From Strigamia acuminata (lineage: Eukaryota; Arthropoda; Chilopoda; Geophilomorpha; Linotaeniidae), in contig OX442315.1 in NCBI GenBank assembly GCA_949358305.1, forward strand, positions 3,472,001 through 3,536,000: 64,000 bases of DNA, written 5' to 3'. The notes beneath the pieces are model-generated. The model was given only the letters and a program-made list of their open reading frames with translations, made no database searches and was not told where the DNA came from. Below are positions 43,916 to 55,162 of this stretch, one piece after another (within the stretch, counting starts at the first letter, position 1; each line of letters begins with the position of its first letter). The position numbers and the translations under genes are program-made.

Positions 43916-45720
43916 ATCATAAAAGTAGAGTAAAATAAATGGCACAATTATAAAAGAAAAAGTGGCCGGCGCAAACTCTGTATTGTATTACTGCTACTAA
44001 ACTTGTATTATTGCATTGAGTAATAGATTGGGTATTATTTGTTCAAGGATTTTTCTGCTGGCTTCATCTGATAGCTAATAAAGTTTGGGCAATATTGCTT
44101 GAGTATATTAGGCGCTTGAACTCAACTGGCCAACTTAAGGGAACGGTTTATTCACATTTGGCAGTGTGCCTAAGTCCATAATTCACAGGTTTAAGTTTAA
44201 TTCTGGGAGATTGAGTTTGTCCAATAACAAAATTGGAAAAACTACAAACTTTCAAGAAATTATTAAAACAGGTGTGGGCATTAAAACTTAGTCGCGGCCT
44301 ATCCGCGAAGAACTCGAGTCGTTGGTCAAAGTTATTGTCCCTTTTTATTTCATTCCATGCCAAGCTGCATGTTGGTGTTATTGAAATTGCAGTGAGCTTC
44401 CTCATAAACATGGGGTTATATGACTTGATGTTTGGCTTTATGGTGTCACACAAGGAGACTATGAATTTTAACGGCCTAATTGTAGATGGACGCGAAGACC
44501 GTCGCGGCTCCTCAATAAGATACCCCCTTACTACTTGAGATGAAATTCTATTATCAACTCCCACAGGAGACTCAATTTATTGACAAAACTGGCCAAATTT
44601 GTAAACAATATATGTAAGTTTTCTGTGTGCCATAAAGTGCCAGGTTACTAACCAGACATAAAATAAATTGTGAAAAGTAAAATTAAGCGTGATCAAACAA
44701 TATAAGCATTTGACAAAACCATCCAGAATAATATAGACAGAATATAGACCGGACAAAACTTCGGTGTGCGGTCATCTTTGGATCGGCTTTAATCTCCGCT
44801 AACTTGTTGCCGCGGTCCACAGATTGATTAAATTAGGAGTGAATTAACCATCTTTTAGCCTCAGCACAGGCTGATTAATCTGATAATTGTGTAAATTGAT
44901 CAGATTATATTAATTTTTGTGGATGTGCAGAATTATGGCCAAAACACTGCAATGATATTTCTGGATGGTTTTAATTTGTGATTTCAACACTTCTCATAAC
45001 AATTTTTTTATATTGACACATAATACTGGACATAAAAAGCAATTACAAGTGTTACAGGATACATCCACATCCACCACAATTGTTATTTGTCACCTAGTAA
45101 TAGAAATATTAATAATATACTATCCATGTATTTGTCAATGTCAGGCTTTCTAGGTCAGTTTCCTTGGGGCTTTTAACTGTCAATAAGCATTTTGAACCAC
45201 ATTTTCTTTGTCAGTAGAGAGTTCTTCCAGGTGAAAACTGGATGGCAATAGGTAAAAATTTTGATGGAGAAAGTGTGTGAATCTTCAGTTGAATTTCCCA
45301 TGTGATTGCCATTCAATTTGATGACTGTTTTGATATCTATCTTCAGGGATTTGAGCAAAGTCCAGGTTGTTGGGCTTTGGTCGGTTGAAATAGTTTGAAT
45401 TCATTTTATAAGGTGTTAAAATATGTGACAGAAGTTGCGGCTCGCAAATGTTTTTGCTCTTCGAAAAGTGAGTCGCTGGCAAAAAGATTTGAAAATGCTC
45501 GTCTATAGAGAATCGACAGACGGTTGTGCAAGCATAAAGCAAACTTTTATATTGTCTCGCGCTTTCTGTTTGGCATAGATTTTCAATATCGCCAAGAAAA
45601 ATAGAGATTCCTAGATATTTATTGGAAAGATTTTCTTACCTTATTTGCTATGGGAATTACATGGGAAGACAGTTAATAAAGTAGATGTGTGCTGCAGTGA
45701 CAGAATTAAAATTGGCCATT
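43916..45720. other. Kv2 intron 1, no recognisable gene
   Basis: AT-rich intron sequence. A 138-codon open frame at 44148-44564 on the minus strand has no family resemblance I recognise and no splice context, so it is not called. Confidence 0.45.
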
Positions 45721-46137
45721 GTTCGACAAATTTTGTAATTGTTCGACAAAATTTGTAATTGTTCGACAAAATTTGTAATTGTTAGACAAAATTTGTAATT
45801 GTTAGACAATTTGTAATTGTTCGACAAATTTTGTAATTGTTCGACAAAATTTATAATTGTTAAACAAAATTTGTAATTGTTTGACAAATTTTGTAATTGT
45901 TTGACAAATATCGTAATTGTTCGACAAATTTTGTAATTGTTTGACAAAATTTGCCGACGTCCGACAAAATTTGTCGGCATCCAACAAAATCTGTCGCTGA
46001 TCGACAAAATTATGTCGTTCGACAAAGTTCTGTCGCTCGACAGAGTTCTGTCGTTTGACAAAGTTCTGTCGTTTGACAAAGTTCTGTCGCTCCACAAAGT
46101 TCTGTCGCTCGACAAAGTTCTTTCGCTTGGCCAGATG
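45721..46137. repeat. Two adjoining tandem arrays built on TTCGACAAA
   Basis: From 45721 to 45952 units of about 22 bp (TTGTTCGACAAAATTTGTAA) repeat about 11 times. From about 46008 units of about 19 bp (TTCTGTCGCTCGACAAAG) follow. The shared TCGACAAA suggests that one array seeded the other. Confidence 0.9.
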
Positions 46138-47284
46138 TCGTTCGGCAAAAATCTGTCTTTTCAGAAAAATGTCTTAATTGTGAATATATTGATTTTATTA
46201 AATCTGTCAAATTGAGCTTATTGATGAGTATTGTTGCCGCAGTTTAGGATGCCAGTCTGGAAATAGCCTAAGACATTGACTATACTACTCTGTACAGTTC
46301 AACCCTGTTACAGTACAAACCTGATCTTCCAAAAAATTTAAAATTGTATTGATTAGTCTGATAGACTTTACTCTACTATAAAAGAAATGACTGTTAGCAT
46401 ACCAGACATGATAACCATCTACATTGTTTCTGTTCTTAATCTATACTTCTTTCTTTCTTCAACTATTTAGTCTCTCTTACAGTAAATACAACAAATTGAA
46501 GAAACAAAATAATCTTCGGTGATGGGAATGGGGAGTCAACGATCTTGCTTCTGCTGGCTCAAATTTAATAGTGCAGTGCATGCAGCCCCCCCTTTCCCCT
46601 TTTCGCTAGCCTCTTTTCGTATACGCACGCAGAATATGTCACTTCGTCACTCAAATGCACCAGTTTCAAGACTTAAAACAAAAATAAAAACAAAAAATCA
46701 CTCGAAGAAACACTTACATGGAATCATCTTATTTGGTGGATGCTCCTGGCATGTCGGCCGCTACAAATGTCGTCTTTTTTGTGAATTTTTTTTCTTGTAT
46801 TTTTGTGGTATCACCCCTTGCAGCAATGATTTGATTGGCTGGTGTTTTTGTATTCAGTCAATTGACATTTTTTCCTGTTTTTTTTTCTTTTTTGATTTTT
46901 CTTTTTCTTTTTTGGTTAATGTCATTTTGTACATTTTTTCCACAATTTTTTCTCCTGCACAACTGTCAAGACTTTTTTTTCTGTTTGTAAAAGAGAAAGA
47001 ATTTAAAAATGGATGAAGAAGATGGAAAAAATAAGCATTTTTTGCCGTTCGCTGTTCCTTTTATTTGCGCTTATGTCAGCGATGAAAAGGAGCAATTTAT
47101 TGCAGCCCTAAGCTAAGCGCTTACAGTTGTTGCGCTTTCGCCGTTACTTGAAGCGCTTTAATCAAATAAAACAGGCATTTTGTTGCTATGCAGCTTACCA
47201 AACGGACAGACAAAACATAAAACATTTCTTTGTTGAGACAACAACAATGGGCAAACTTAAACTGAAGAAATTATGCAATTAGGA
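46138..47284. other. Kv2 intron 1, no recognisable gene
   Basis: Contains long T-rich runs around 46780-46990. An open frame at 46519-47016 is low-complexity Phe-rich translation of those runs and is not supported as a gene. Confidence 0.45.
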
Positions 47285-47470
47285 GAGGAACTACTTGTAG
47301 GGGTTTTTAATCCCTGAGGACAGGAAGTATATGATAGGGGTTTGATGCCCTGAGAACAGGAAGTATAAAATAGGGGTTTGATGCCCTGAGGACAGGAAGT
47401 ATAACTTATATGGGTTTTGATGCCCTGAGGACAGGATGTATAAAATAGGGGTTTGACGGCCTCAGGACAG
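47285..47470. repeat. ~40-bp tandem repeat just upstream of the Kv2 core exon
   Basis: About 4.5 units of GGGGTTTGATGCCCTGAGGA plus CAGGAAGTATAAAAT end about 50 bp before the acceptor of the exon at 47523. Confidence 0.9.
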
Positions 47471-47522
47471 AAAAAAAATGTTTTTGTTGCTAAAAATGCC
47501 AATGGGATTTTTGTGTTCGCAG

Positions 47523-48755
47523 GTGGTAGCTATCATCTCCATTCTGTTTATAGTCCTATCGACGGTGGCTCTCACGTTAAATACAATTCCTAGTTTACAA
47601 GAAAAGGACAAAGAAGGACACTTAGCTGGTGACAATCCAAAATTAGCCATGGTAGAAGCAGTTTGCATAACGTGGTTCACGTTAGAGTACGGTCTTCGGT
47701 TCGCCTCCGCTCCGAACAAGTGGAAGTTTTTCAAAGGCGGACTAAACATAATCGATTTACTGGCCATTATGCCTTACTTTGTGTCGCTATTTCTTATGGA
47801 ATCGAACAAACATACGGACCAATTTCAAGACGTGCGTCGAATCGTCCAAATCTTTCGAATCATGCGAATCCTTCGAATCTTGAAACTAGCGAGGCACTCA
47901 ACGGGACTCCAGTCCCTTGGATTCACCCTCAAGAACAGTTACAAAGAACTGGGACTACTTATGCTCTTCCTGGCGATGGGAATCATGATCTTCTCGAGTC
48001 TGGCGTATTTTGCGGAAAAAGACGAGACTGATACGAAATTCACGAGCATCCCTGAGACGTTCTGGTGGGCAGGTATCACGATGACTACGGTCGGCTACGG
48101 TGATATTTGTCCGACCACGTTCATGGGTAAAATCGTGGGCAGCGTGTGCTGCATCTGCGGGGTACTGGTCATTGCACTGCCTATTCCCATCATCGTTAAT
48201 AACTTCGCCGAGTTTTACAAAAACCAGATGCGGCGTGACAAAGCGCTCAAGCGGCGCGAAGCCCTCGGACGGGCCAAACGAGAGGGCAGCATCGTATCGT
48301 TCCACCACGTCAACTTACGCGACGCCTTCGCCAAGAGCATGGATCTGATCGACGTGTTAGTTGACACCGGAAAGAACTTGTCCCAGGGTGACGCCGCAAG
48401 CCAAGGCGGCGACAGTATTGGAGGGCCGGGGAATAAGTCTGGAACTGGCTCCCGCGATCCCAACGCGTCCGGGAGCACCGGAACTGGTTGTTACAAGAAC
48501 CACGAACACGCATTGCACTTGCGCAGTGGAAGCCGGAAAGAATTGGCCGCCATCTTACCACCTCAGCAATCGACCACGCACCCACCACCGCACCCGCCGG
48601 GTGCTGCAGCAACGTCAGTCCAACCCCTACAGCAGCATCACCAACCGGATAATGCGACCAACGACGTGAGCAGCTTGATGGAACAGGATCTTCAGGTTAC
48701 TGCCCAAGACCTCTACTCACCACCCACGTACCAGCAAGCTGTTTCAACGTCTGTT
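47523..48755 (+). CDS. Shab: Kv2/Shab potassium channel, membrane-core exon (S1 to proximal C-terminus)
   Basis: This exon continues in phase 0 from the T1 exon as residues 259-669. It holds all six membrane segments: S1 [19 protein letters not shown]2 [18 protein letters not shown]3 [19 protein letters not shown]4 with regularly spaced arginines ([20 protein letters not shown]), S5 [20 protein letters not shown], the pore TMTTVGYGD (filter GYGD at 449-452) and S6 [20 protein letters not shown]. The tail after S6 keeps Shab-type words ([28 protein letters not shown]). The residue after GYGDI is Cys454, where vertebrate Kv2.1 and fly Shab have Tyr. The exon ends at TCTGTT|GTGAGT in phase 0; reading through would add 16 residues and stop. 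Confidence 0.96.
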
Positions 48756-48914
48756 GTGAGTACTTACCCTTTCACATACTACTACCTTCTTTTCAACCTA
48801 CCTTAATCTTGGTCCCTCAACTTAACCTTCAAACAGGACATTCACCTCCGATCAGTGTCAATGTCCTGTTTGAAAACTGCAATAATCCAGCATTTCTTTT
48901 GAAATTCATTTCAG

Positions 48915-48941
48915 ATTTTAGTCTCTACAAGTAAGCAACAA
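48915..48941 (+). CDS. Shab: Candidate 27-nt Kv2 microexon
   Basis: Between an acceptor ATTCATTTCAG and a consensus donor GTAAGT lie exactly nine codons (ILVSTSKQQ) in phase 0, matching the phase of the preceding Kv2 exon. A 9-nt subset (48926 or later) is a weaker alternative. Length and phase favour an optional cassette; no expression evidence is available. Confidence 0.45.
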
Positions 48942-49426
48942 GTAAGTTTTTACTTTACTTTGTTTAAGATACAGTTTCTATGGCAACAATGCCTAACTGG
49001 GTCTTCCGCGGTTTTTCCGGTTCTTGCGCAAAACCCGTTAGTCAATTTTATTTTGGATCTGATTTGACTGTGGTGGCTAAACTATCAACTCATTCCACTT
49101 GGAATGTGTTAATATTTGTGTTATTGGTTTGTAGGTGCAAATCAAGGGGAAATGATTAATTACCGGCTTGATTGAGTTGAGTGACCAGGATCTGCATTTT
49201 AAGTGTTGCTGCAACCAAATTGATTTTTCATTTGAAAATTAATAGTTTGTGATTGATGATGAAGCACTTGTTGTTATGAAGATCAGTATTATTGATTTCT
49301 ATACATGTTTGTTTAATTAATCTCTTTAATTAATTTTTGATGAAGAAAAGGAAGAATGATGATTCCCTGCACCCAAGTAGAAATTCTGCTTTTTATTTGT
49401 TGTTTATTTTTATTGTATTTTCATAG

Positions 49427-49489
49427 GCAAAGAAAAGTCACAACAAACATGAAGCATACAATCCTGATTGTTGCTTTTGCACATCACAG
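49427..49489 (+). CDS. Shab: Candidate 63-nt Kv2 cassette exon (Cys-rich)
   Basis: The acceptor TTTTCATAG and donor CAG|GTACTT enclose 21 codons, AKKSHNKHEAYNPDCCFCTS then Q, open in phase 0 at both ends. The CCFC cluster and the matching phase make it a likely part of the Kv2 C-terminal tail, joining after 48755 or 48941. Confidence 0.55.
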
Positions 49490-49708
49490 GTACTTAAAAA
49501 TAAGCTTTTTTTAAAAGGAAAAAAAAACATGGAACCTCAAACCCTTCTTTATACTGTTTTGCTGGTGTTATTTTAATTTGCAGCACGTATTTCTACAAGT
49601 ATGTCCGACCTTGAGATTTGAGATTTGAGATTTGAGACCCCAAAAGTTAATATGTTTTTTAGCAAAAGATAAAGGCCAACTGCCGCCTATACTCACGCCC
49701 GACTAAGG

Positions 49709-49823
49709 CAGGGGTCGGCAACCTGCGGCTCTTTCGATGTCAAGATACCTATACACCTAATCCTAATCCTAATCCTAAATTGTAACTTTTGGCTCTTCCG
49801 TCTCAAAAGGTTACCGACCCCTG
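49709..49823. mobile_element. Minimal hAT-like MITE with 8-bp target duplication
   Basis: The 115-bp element starts CAGGGGTCGGCAACC, ends GGTTACCGACCCCTG and is flanked by a perfect GACTAAGG duplication (49701-49708 and 49824-49831). The interior is little more than a TCCTAA run (CCTAATCCTAATCCTAATCC). Ends and duplication length fit the hAT superfamily. Confidence 0.88.
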
Positions 49824-49831
49824 GACTAAGG

Positions 49832-50796
49832 GGATTTAGATCAAAATTAAAAACGCTATTAGTTAAGACCTTCGTAAGCTCTAAGCACTTTGATTTTTAG
49901 AGGCCTTTGTCTGAAATTTTTATGTCATCGATAAATTTAAAAAAATTCAGTTTTTATACAAAATTGTAGAATTAGGGCCTTGAAGTCGCACTACACTCAA
50001 GTAGGGCCTCGAGTGGTGTAAGATACTCCTTCCTTTTTTGCTATCAATGGGAAGTTTTTCTTGAGGACCCTACCAGTGTGCAATCGGGGTCTCCAAGGGT
50101 GGTCCGGAGCCAAGAAAACATGTCTTGATCGATAAAATGGATGATGTAATCACACTGTAGTGAAAGAACCAAGGTGGTGATGGGAGCATGCTATGTAGTT
50201 ACGTCCATTACAAAGGCCAACATGGACTAGGGTTATTCTGGGTCACGGCCCATTAGAGGACAGAACTTTGAATGGGTAATGTAGTGTCTAAATTCGATTA
50301 GCTCACTCAGGCTGGGTTGCTAATATGTTGCATGTTTGCGAAGCTTTAAGAGTTTTGTTTTTGTTAAAGGAAATCACTATAGGAAGTCGATGAAGCACTC
50401 CCCATTCTCACTTACTTGTTAGTGAACTCTATCTACCCAGAGGATTCAGTAATTCTCATTGTTTGTCTGCTTTGCCAGCGAGTTGATTCGATACAAATGA
50501 AATGAACAGGTGATCAGTCCAGCCAATCACAACACACTAGAAGGTGAGTTTGTCGTAGAAACAGACAGCGACTTCTTTTGTTGTCGAAACTCTATTCTGG
50601 AGCGCTTTGGTATAATCAGCGCCTTCTTTCGGCAAAACACACAAGTTATCGGGACTATTTTCTGATGCTTGGGGAAGCCAATGAGAATTAGTGGATTCTT
50701 GGGGCAGATAGAGTTAACTTGTGTCCGTAAAGTTATTTAAAGGAGTTGCGACATGAAAAATACAACAGGACTTAAAAATCACGATTTTTAAATGTA
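49832..50796. other. Kv2 intron, no recognisable feature
   Basis: Intron sequence without supported exon or repeat. Confidence 0.45.
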
Positions 50797-50925
50797 CAGT
50801 CGTGTTCAAAAATACTGCTGTACAAGTATTATCACCTGGTGTTTCACCTAGTGACAAAATACGAAATTACTCACAATTTCATTTGCCAGCATAGAGTAAG
50901 GGTCCAGTTTTTTTGAATATGACTG
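50797..50925. mobile_element. Tc1/mariner-type MITE, 129 bp
   Basis: CAGTCGTGTTCAAAAATACT and the inverted GTTTTTTTGAATATGACTG are the ends; TA precedes the left end. The right flank no longer shows TA. No coding content. Confidence 0.6.
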
Positions 50926-51380
50926 AACAAGTAGTTATCAAATTTGATAACTGCTGTATTTTTTCGATTATGAGATGCACTTTTTTTTTATCAAATAAAC
51001 ATATCTGAAATGCGTGGTGCGTTTTACAATTGAAGAAATATGGTTTTACAATTTGGTCAATATTAAGTGACTGCCCTTTCCTAGAAGAATCAGTGAAAGT
51101 GCAAATGTTTTTCAGTGACGTCATTTAAGGTTGAAATTGTGTAACCACCAACCACAGTTCTTCTGAATGACATCAGCATGACGCCAGACGAAAATAAAAT
51201 TGCACAATGCTCGACGTAATGTACATAAAATCTAATGTTTGTCCTTGGAAGTACATTTTGTGATTGATTTGAATAAAACCACGTAAACGCACATGGTTAT
51301 CTGGATAAACAAAATCTGAATTTTAACTTTTCTGGAAAACTGAGTACATGTAAACACGGTAGAAGACGGCATTTCATATA

Positions 51381-51701
51381 CTACGTTTACAAGCACCGAA
51401 TATTTTGAGTGGTGAATAATTCGAGTGGTGAAAAAATCAAATTGTTGTGTTTACATGCAGAAAATAATTCGTGATCACTTTTGGTTTTCGACCAATGGGG
51501 AAGTGCCGGAAGTGATGCGCGCATGCGCAATAAAAATAGTTCGAGTTTACTCGAATTAAACAACCTTCTGCGTGAGGTTAAGTGCGTTTAAGAAATGATA
51601 TAATTTGTATTGCTAATCATTGTCATCCCAGTTTACACGACAGTTGTGCACACGGAATATTTCATCTCACTCGGAATATTCCGTGCATGTAAACGTAGTA
51701 A
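51381..51701. mobile_element. TIR element (CTACGTTTACA ends)
   Basis: CTACGTTTACAAGCACCGAA and GTGCATGTAAACGTAG face each other, with ATTCGAGTGG and GGAATATTCCG words in the interior. Non-coding. Confidence 0.6.
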
Positions 51702-52509
51702 CTCTAGTTTGTAGAAAAAATTTAAAATATTTAAATTAGACCTAATAATTTTTTACAGTCAATACAAAAATAATCCATGTCACAATTTCTTTAAATAGAC
51801 GCTAAAAGTTTTTTGTTGAGTTTATCTTCTTTAAATTAATCTAAATGCATATTTTAGACCGCCATTTACATGGTGAATTTTTAAACGTCGCACATGCTTG
51901 TTTGGAAAACATATTTTTAAGTCGTTAAATGCTCAAGGAAGCGTAGGGAGCGTTAATTTAAAAATAGTTGAAATAATTTTGACAGTTGTGTTAATATCCT
52001 GGAAAGAAAATATCGATCGGTTTTTGGACATGCTTGTATGAACACTTGCAACGCTTCTCACCCTCAACGCTATTTATTTTTCTGCTTCTTTTTCTAATTT
52101 TTCACGCTTTTTACCAGCCTCACTACTCTCCAATCATTCAGCTCAAAACACACACACACTAACAATCAAAATAAACAAAATTACATTTGATTTTTTAGTT
52201 CCAGTAAACGTTTACTTTTCTCCACCGGTCTTTCTTCTTATCGAGGGATAATTGGTTTAGCCATCAATTGGTGCCAAGTATCTTCAATAGGTGGAATCTT
52301 CTGCTCGGTCAATGTGTGGCTTGTGATATGTGTATCCTGCAAATCAATAAATTGCAGACAATTTAGTAATTTCGTTTTTCAATAAATTGGAAATGAATGG
52401 AACACAAAATTGGTTTCAAAATTTGTCGCTTTTATTGTTCCAAGCGCGTATCCAGGCGGGATTAGCTGAGAGGCCCCAACTACGGTTTTATGCCAAAAAA
52501 TTGGTGCCG

Positions 52510-52892
52510 TAGTGCCGCGCTTTAAGCCGCATGGTGCTGTAACCAGGATTATCAACTTTTAGTGGTTTCAGTCCTAAAGCTTATACCGGCATGCCGGTAG
52601 AAAGTGAAAATGCTGTTTTTTTTTGTTTTTTAATTAAAAGAGCTCGGGTGAATAATTATGTTGGAATTTGTACCAGAAATTTGACTTTTTTTGAGAGTCT
52701 GAAAGTTATTATTAAAATTTTGGAAAATTTATAGAAATTTAGGTAATTTTTCTAAATTTTGGACTTCTAAAAATGCTTTTTAAGCTTGTTTTGGTTCAAT
52801 TCTCATTATACCGACTAAAACTGGGTTTACGGGCAGTCTGGTTAAATCCGAGTTATACCGGCATGCGGCTTAAAGCGGGTTAATACCGTATA
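52510..52892. mobile_element. MITE of the GCATGCCGGTA family, best copy
   Basis: CGCTTTAAGCCGCATG near the left end is matched by CATGCGGCTTAAAGCG at the right, and TACCGGCATGCCGGTAGAA lies inside. Relatives are at 14641, 20632, 26891 and a single end at 61808-61845. Confidence 0.7.
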
Positions 52893-53686
52893 AAACTAAA
52901 GTTGTTGGATTGGTATCCATGAAAACTTCTTTTTGACAACTTACCACTCTTCAAACAGTAATACCCCTTTTTAGGCTTAATATTACTGTGGTAACTCATC
53001 TCTTAAAGTTTGGTTAGCATGTTTTATTGAGAACAAAATTGGCCAACAAAAGTTCAGCTATCTCCTTCAAATTTTTCTGGATAAACGCCTGGTTCTACCA
53101 TCAATCCTAAAACAACTTACTGGTTTTAAGTCTTTTGTTATGTCACGGTCAGTGGACAACATCATAATGTTCCCAGCCTATCACAGCCCAGTAGCAGATG
53201 GCTAAACTTAAGTTACTATCTCAACTTTTATTGGGAAAGTTTTACTTGTAGTTTTGCTGCAAATGAGTGCCAAATAACTTATCACTGCATGAATTATTGT
53301 ATTTGATGGTTTGTAAATGTCAGGTTTCTGGTAATGTTTGGAAATCATGAAGTTATTAACTTTGACCTCTTGTTGTTGTCCTAGAACACAGACCTTTACT
53401 AATATTGAATTGTAATTGCACGCGATGGAAATGTCAATTTTGTCTTAGTGAAATGACAAAGTTAGCATTTCCTTTGTATGCAATAGCATGCATAGAAAAG
53501 ATAAAATGTGGTGATTTCCATAATCAATTTATTACTATATTTTGAAAATGGGAAAACATTATTGATTACTGGATGATTTACTGGTGTTGAAGTCTGCACT
53601 GCTGTATGAGTTCTTCTGAGATGAATCATTCTTTCTTGTAGTAGCATTTTTTTTCATGTTCTTTTTTTTCATTTGTAATTTCTTCA
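52893..53686. other. Kv2 intron, no recognisable feature
   Basis: AT-rich sequence without a supported exon or named repeat. On the minus strand it would hold the 3' UTR of the nested acidic-repeat gene. Confidence 0.4.
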
Positions 53687-53935
53687 TTAATCTTTATCAT
53701 TTTTTTCACTTTCAACACTATTCTCTTCGCTTTCAATAATATTTTCTTCACTTTCATTTCTATTTTCTCCACTATCATTATTTTCTTTACTTTCAATACT
53801 ATTTTCTTCACTTTCATTATTTTTTTCATTTTCATTTCTATATTCTTCACTTTTATTTTTATTTTCTTCACTTTCTTCAATATTTTCTTCATTTTCATTG
53901 CTATTTTCTTCAATTTCATTGCTATTTTCTCCACT
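53687..53935 (-). pseudogene. In-frame continuation of the acidic repeat beyond the stop
   Basis: After the TAA the reading frame continues with the same Glu/Asn/Ser repeat (NEIEENSNENEENIEESEEN and similar) and ends in EKNDKD and TAA. It is most simply the former C-terminus, now cut off by a nonsense change, or still translated if the TAA is a sequencing error or allele. Confidence 0.45.
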
Positions 53936-54838
53936 TTAATTATTTTCTCCACTTTCACTATTTTCTTCACTTTCAATTCTATTTTCACCACTTTCATTTC
54001 TATTTTCTTCACTTTCTTCAATATTTTCTTCACTTTCTTCAATATTTTCTTTACTTTTGTCAATATTTTCTTCACTTTCTTCAATATTTTCTTCGCTTTC
54101 GTTTCTGTTTTCTCCACTTTCATTATTTTCTCCACTTTCATTATTTTCTTCACTTTCATTTCTGTTTTCTCCACTTTCATTATTTTCTTCACTTTCTTCA
54201 ATATTTTTCTCATTTTTTTCAATATTTTCTTCACTTTCTTCAATATTTTTCTCACTTTTTTCAATATTTTCTTCACTTTCTTCAATATTTTCTTCACTTT
54301 CTTCAATATTTTCTTCACTTTCTTCAATATTTTCTTCACTTTCTTCAATATTTTCTTCACTTTCTTCAATATTTTCTTCACTTTCTTCAATATTTTCTTC
54401 GCTTTCGTTTCTGTTTTCTCCACTTTCATTATTTTCTCCACTTTCATTATTTTCTTCACTTTCATTACTATTTTCTTCACTTTCAATGTTATTTTCTTCA
54501 TTTTCAATACTACTTTCTCCACTTTCATTACTATTTTCTTCACTTTTACTTCTATTTTCTTTAATTTCATTTCTATTTTCACGACTTTCATTCTTCTCTT
54601 GTGTACCATCATTCTCTTCATTATCATTTTCTATACTTTCATTACTGTTTTCTTCATTTTCAGTATTTTCTTCTCTAAGTTTTACTTCGGTTTTACCATT
54701 ATCTTCTTTATTTCTATTACTTTCTCCTGTGTTTTCACCAGTTTTGTCTTGTTCTTCACTGGCTGCAGTTGCAACTAGATTGCATTGGAAAATTGTCTCA
54801 CCAAACACCAAGAAAATGAATAAAAATTGCATGGTCAT
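53936..54838 (-). CDS. Nested gene for a secreted acidic repeat protein (truncated by a stop)
   Basis: The minus strand carries an acceptor (TTTTTATAG) directly before ATG, then 300 codons. The N-terminus MTMQFLFIFLVFGETIFQCN, followed by LVATAASEEQ, is a convincing signal peptide with a likely cut near ATAA-S. The rest is almost only Glu, Asn and Ser in short repeats (NESGENNESEEN, IEESEENIEESEEN). A non-coding first exon ending at GTG|GTAAGT (55162) would supply the acceptor. The TAA at 53936-53938 sits where neighbouring repeats have GAA (AATAATGAAAGTGGAGAA). The same frame stays open with the same repeat to TAA at 53687-53689, so 83 codons follow the break. I do not recognise the family. 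It lies antisense in a Kv2 intron. The plus-strand reading of the array is a shadow. Confidence 0.5.
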   Translation of the reverse strand: MTMQFLFIFLVFGETIFQCNLVATAASEEQDKTGENTGESNRNKEDNGKTEVKLREENTENEENSNESIENDNEENDGTQEKNESRENRNEIKENRSKSEENSNESGESSIENEENNIESEENSNESEENNESGENNESGENRNESEENIEESEENIEESEENIEESEENIEESEENIEESEENIEESEENIEKSEKNIEESEENIEKNEKNIEESEENNESGENRNESEENNESGENNESGENRNESEENIEESEENIDKSKENIEESEENIEESEENRNESGENRIESEENSESGENN

Positions 54839-55162
54839 GGCTATAAAAAAAAAGGAGAAAAAAATCAAAATAAACATCTCAGCTTTAAACTGAAAAGAAT
54901 TGTCAATTATTTTCCTTTAGTCCTTCAATTTTACAAAGAGCTTTTTCTGGAGTTACTGAGTAATCTCTGGGATTGTATTCAATGAGCCAAATACACATTT
55001 GACTTGAAGCTACAAGTGGTTCCAAGTAAAATGACTGGTGCCCTTTAATCAAATATTAAATTTCTTGTTTACTATTGCTATTCAAGCTGAAAAAAAGGAA
55101 CAGGAAAAGACTTGCTTGGTGCTTGTATTATTCTCATTCAATGAGTATAATATCCACTTACC

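Noticed and set aside
44148-44564. 138-codon minus-strand open frame in Kv2 intron 1
   Set aside because: No recognisable domain, no repeat or splice support, and ordinary composition for intron DNA.
46519-47016. 165-codon frame ending in Phe-rich sequence
   Set aside because: Driven by T-runs; no family resemblance and not in phase with a usable Kv2 splice site.
53626-54627. Second minus-strand frame (KKILKKVKKILKKV repeats)
   Set aside because: A frame-shifted reading of the same 21-bp array; it has no signal peptide or acceptor at its start.
54057-54893. Plus-strand Ser/Phe/Leu-rich frame of 278 codons
   Set aside because: Reverse complement of the acidic repeat; no splice or start context, whereas the minus strand has an acceptor, start and signal peptide.
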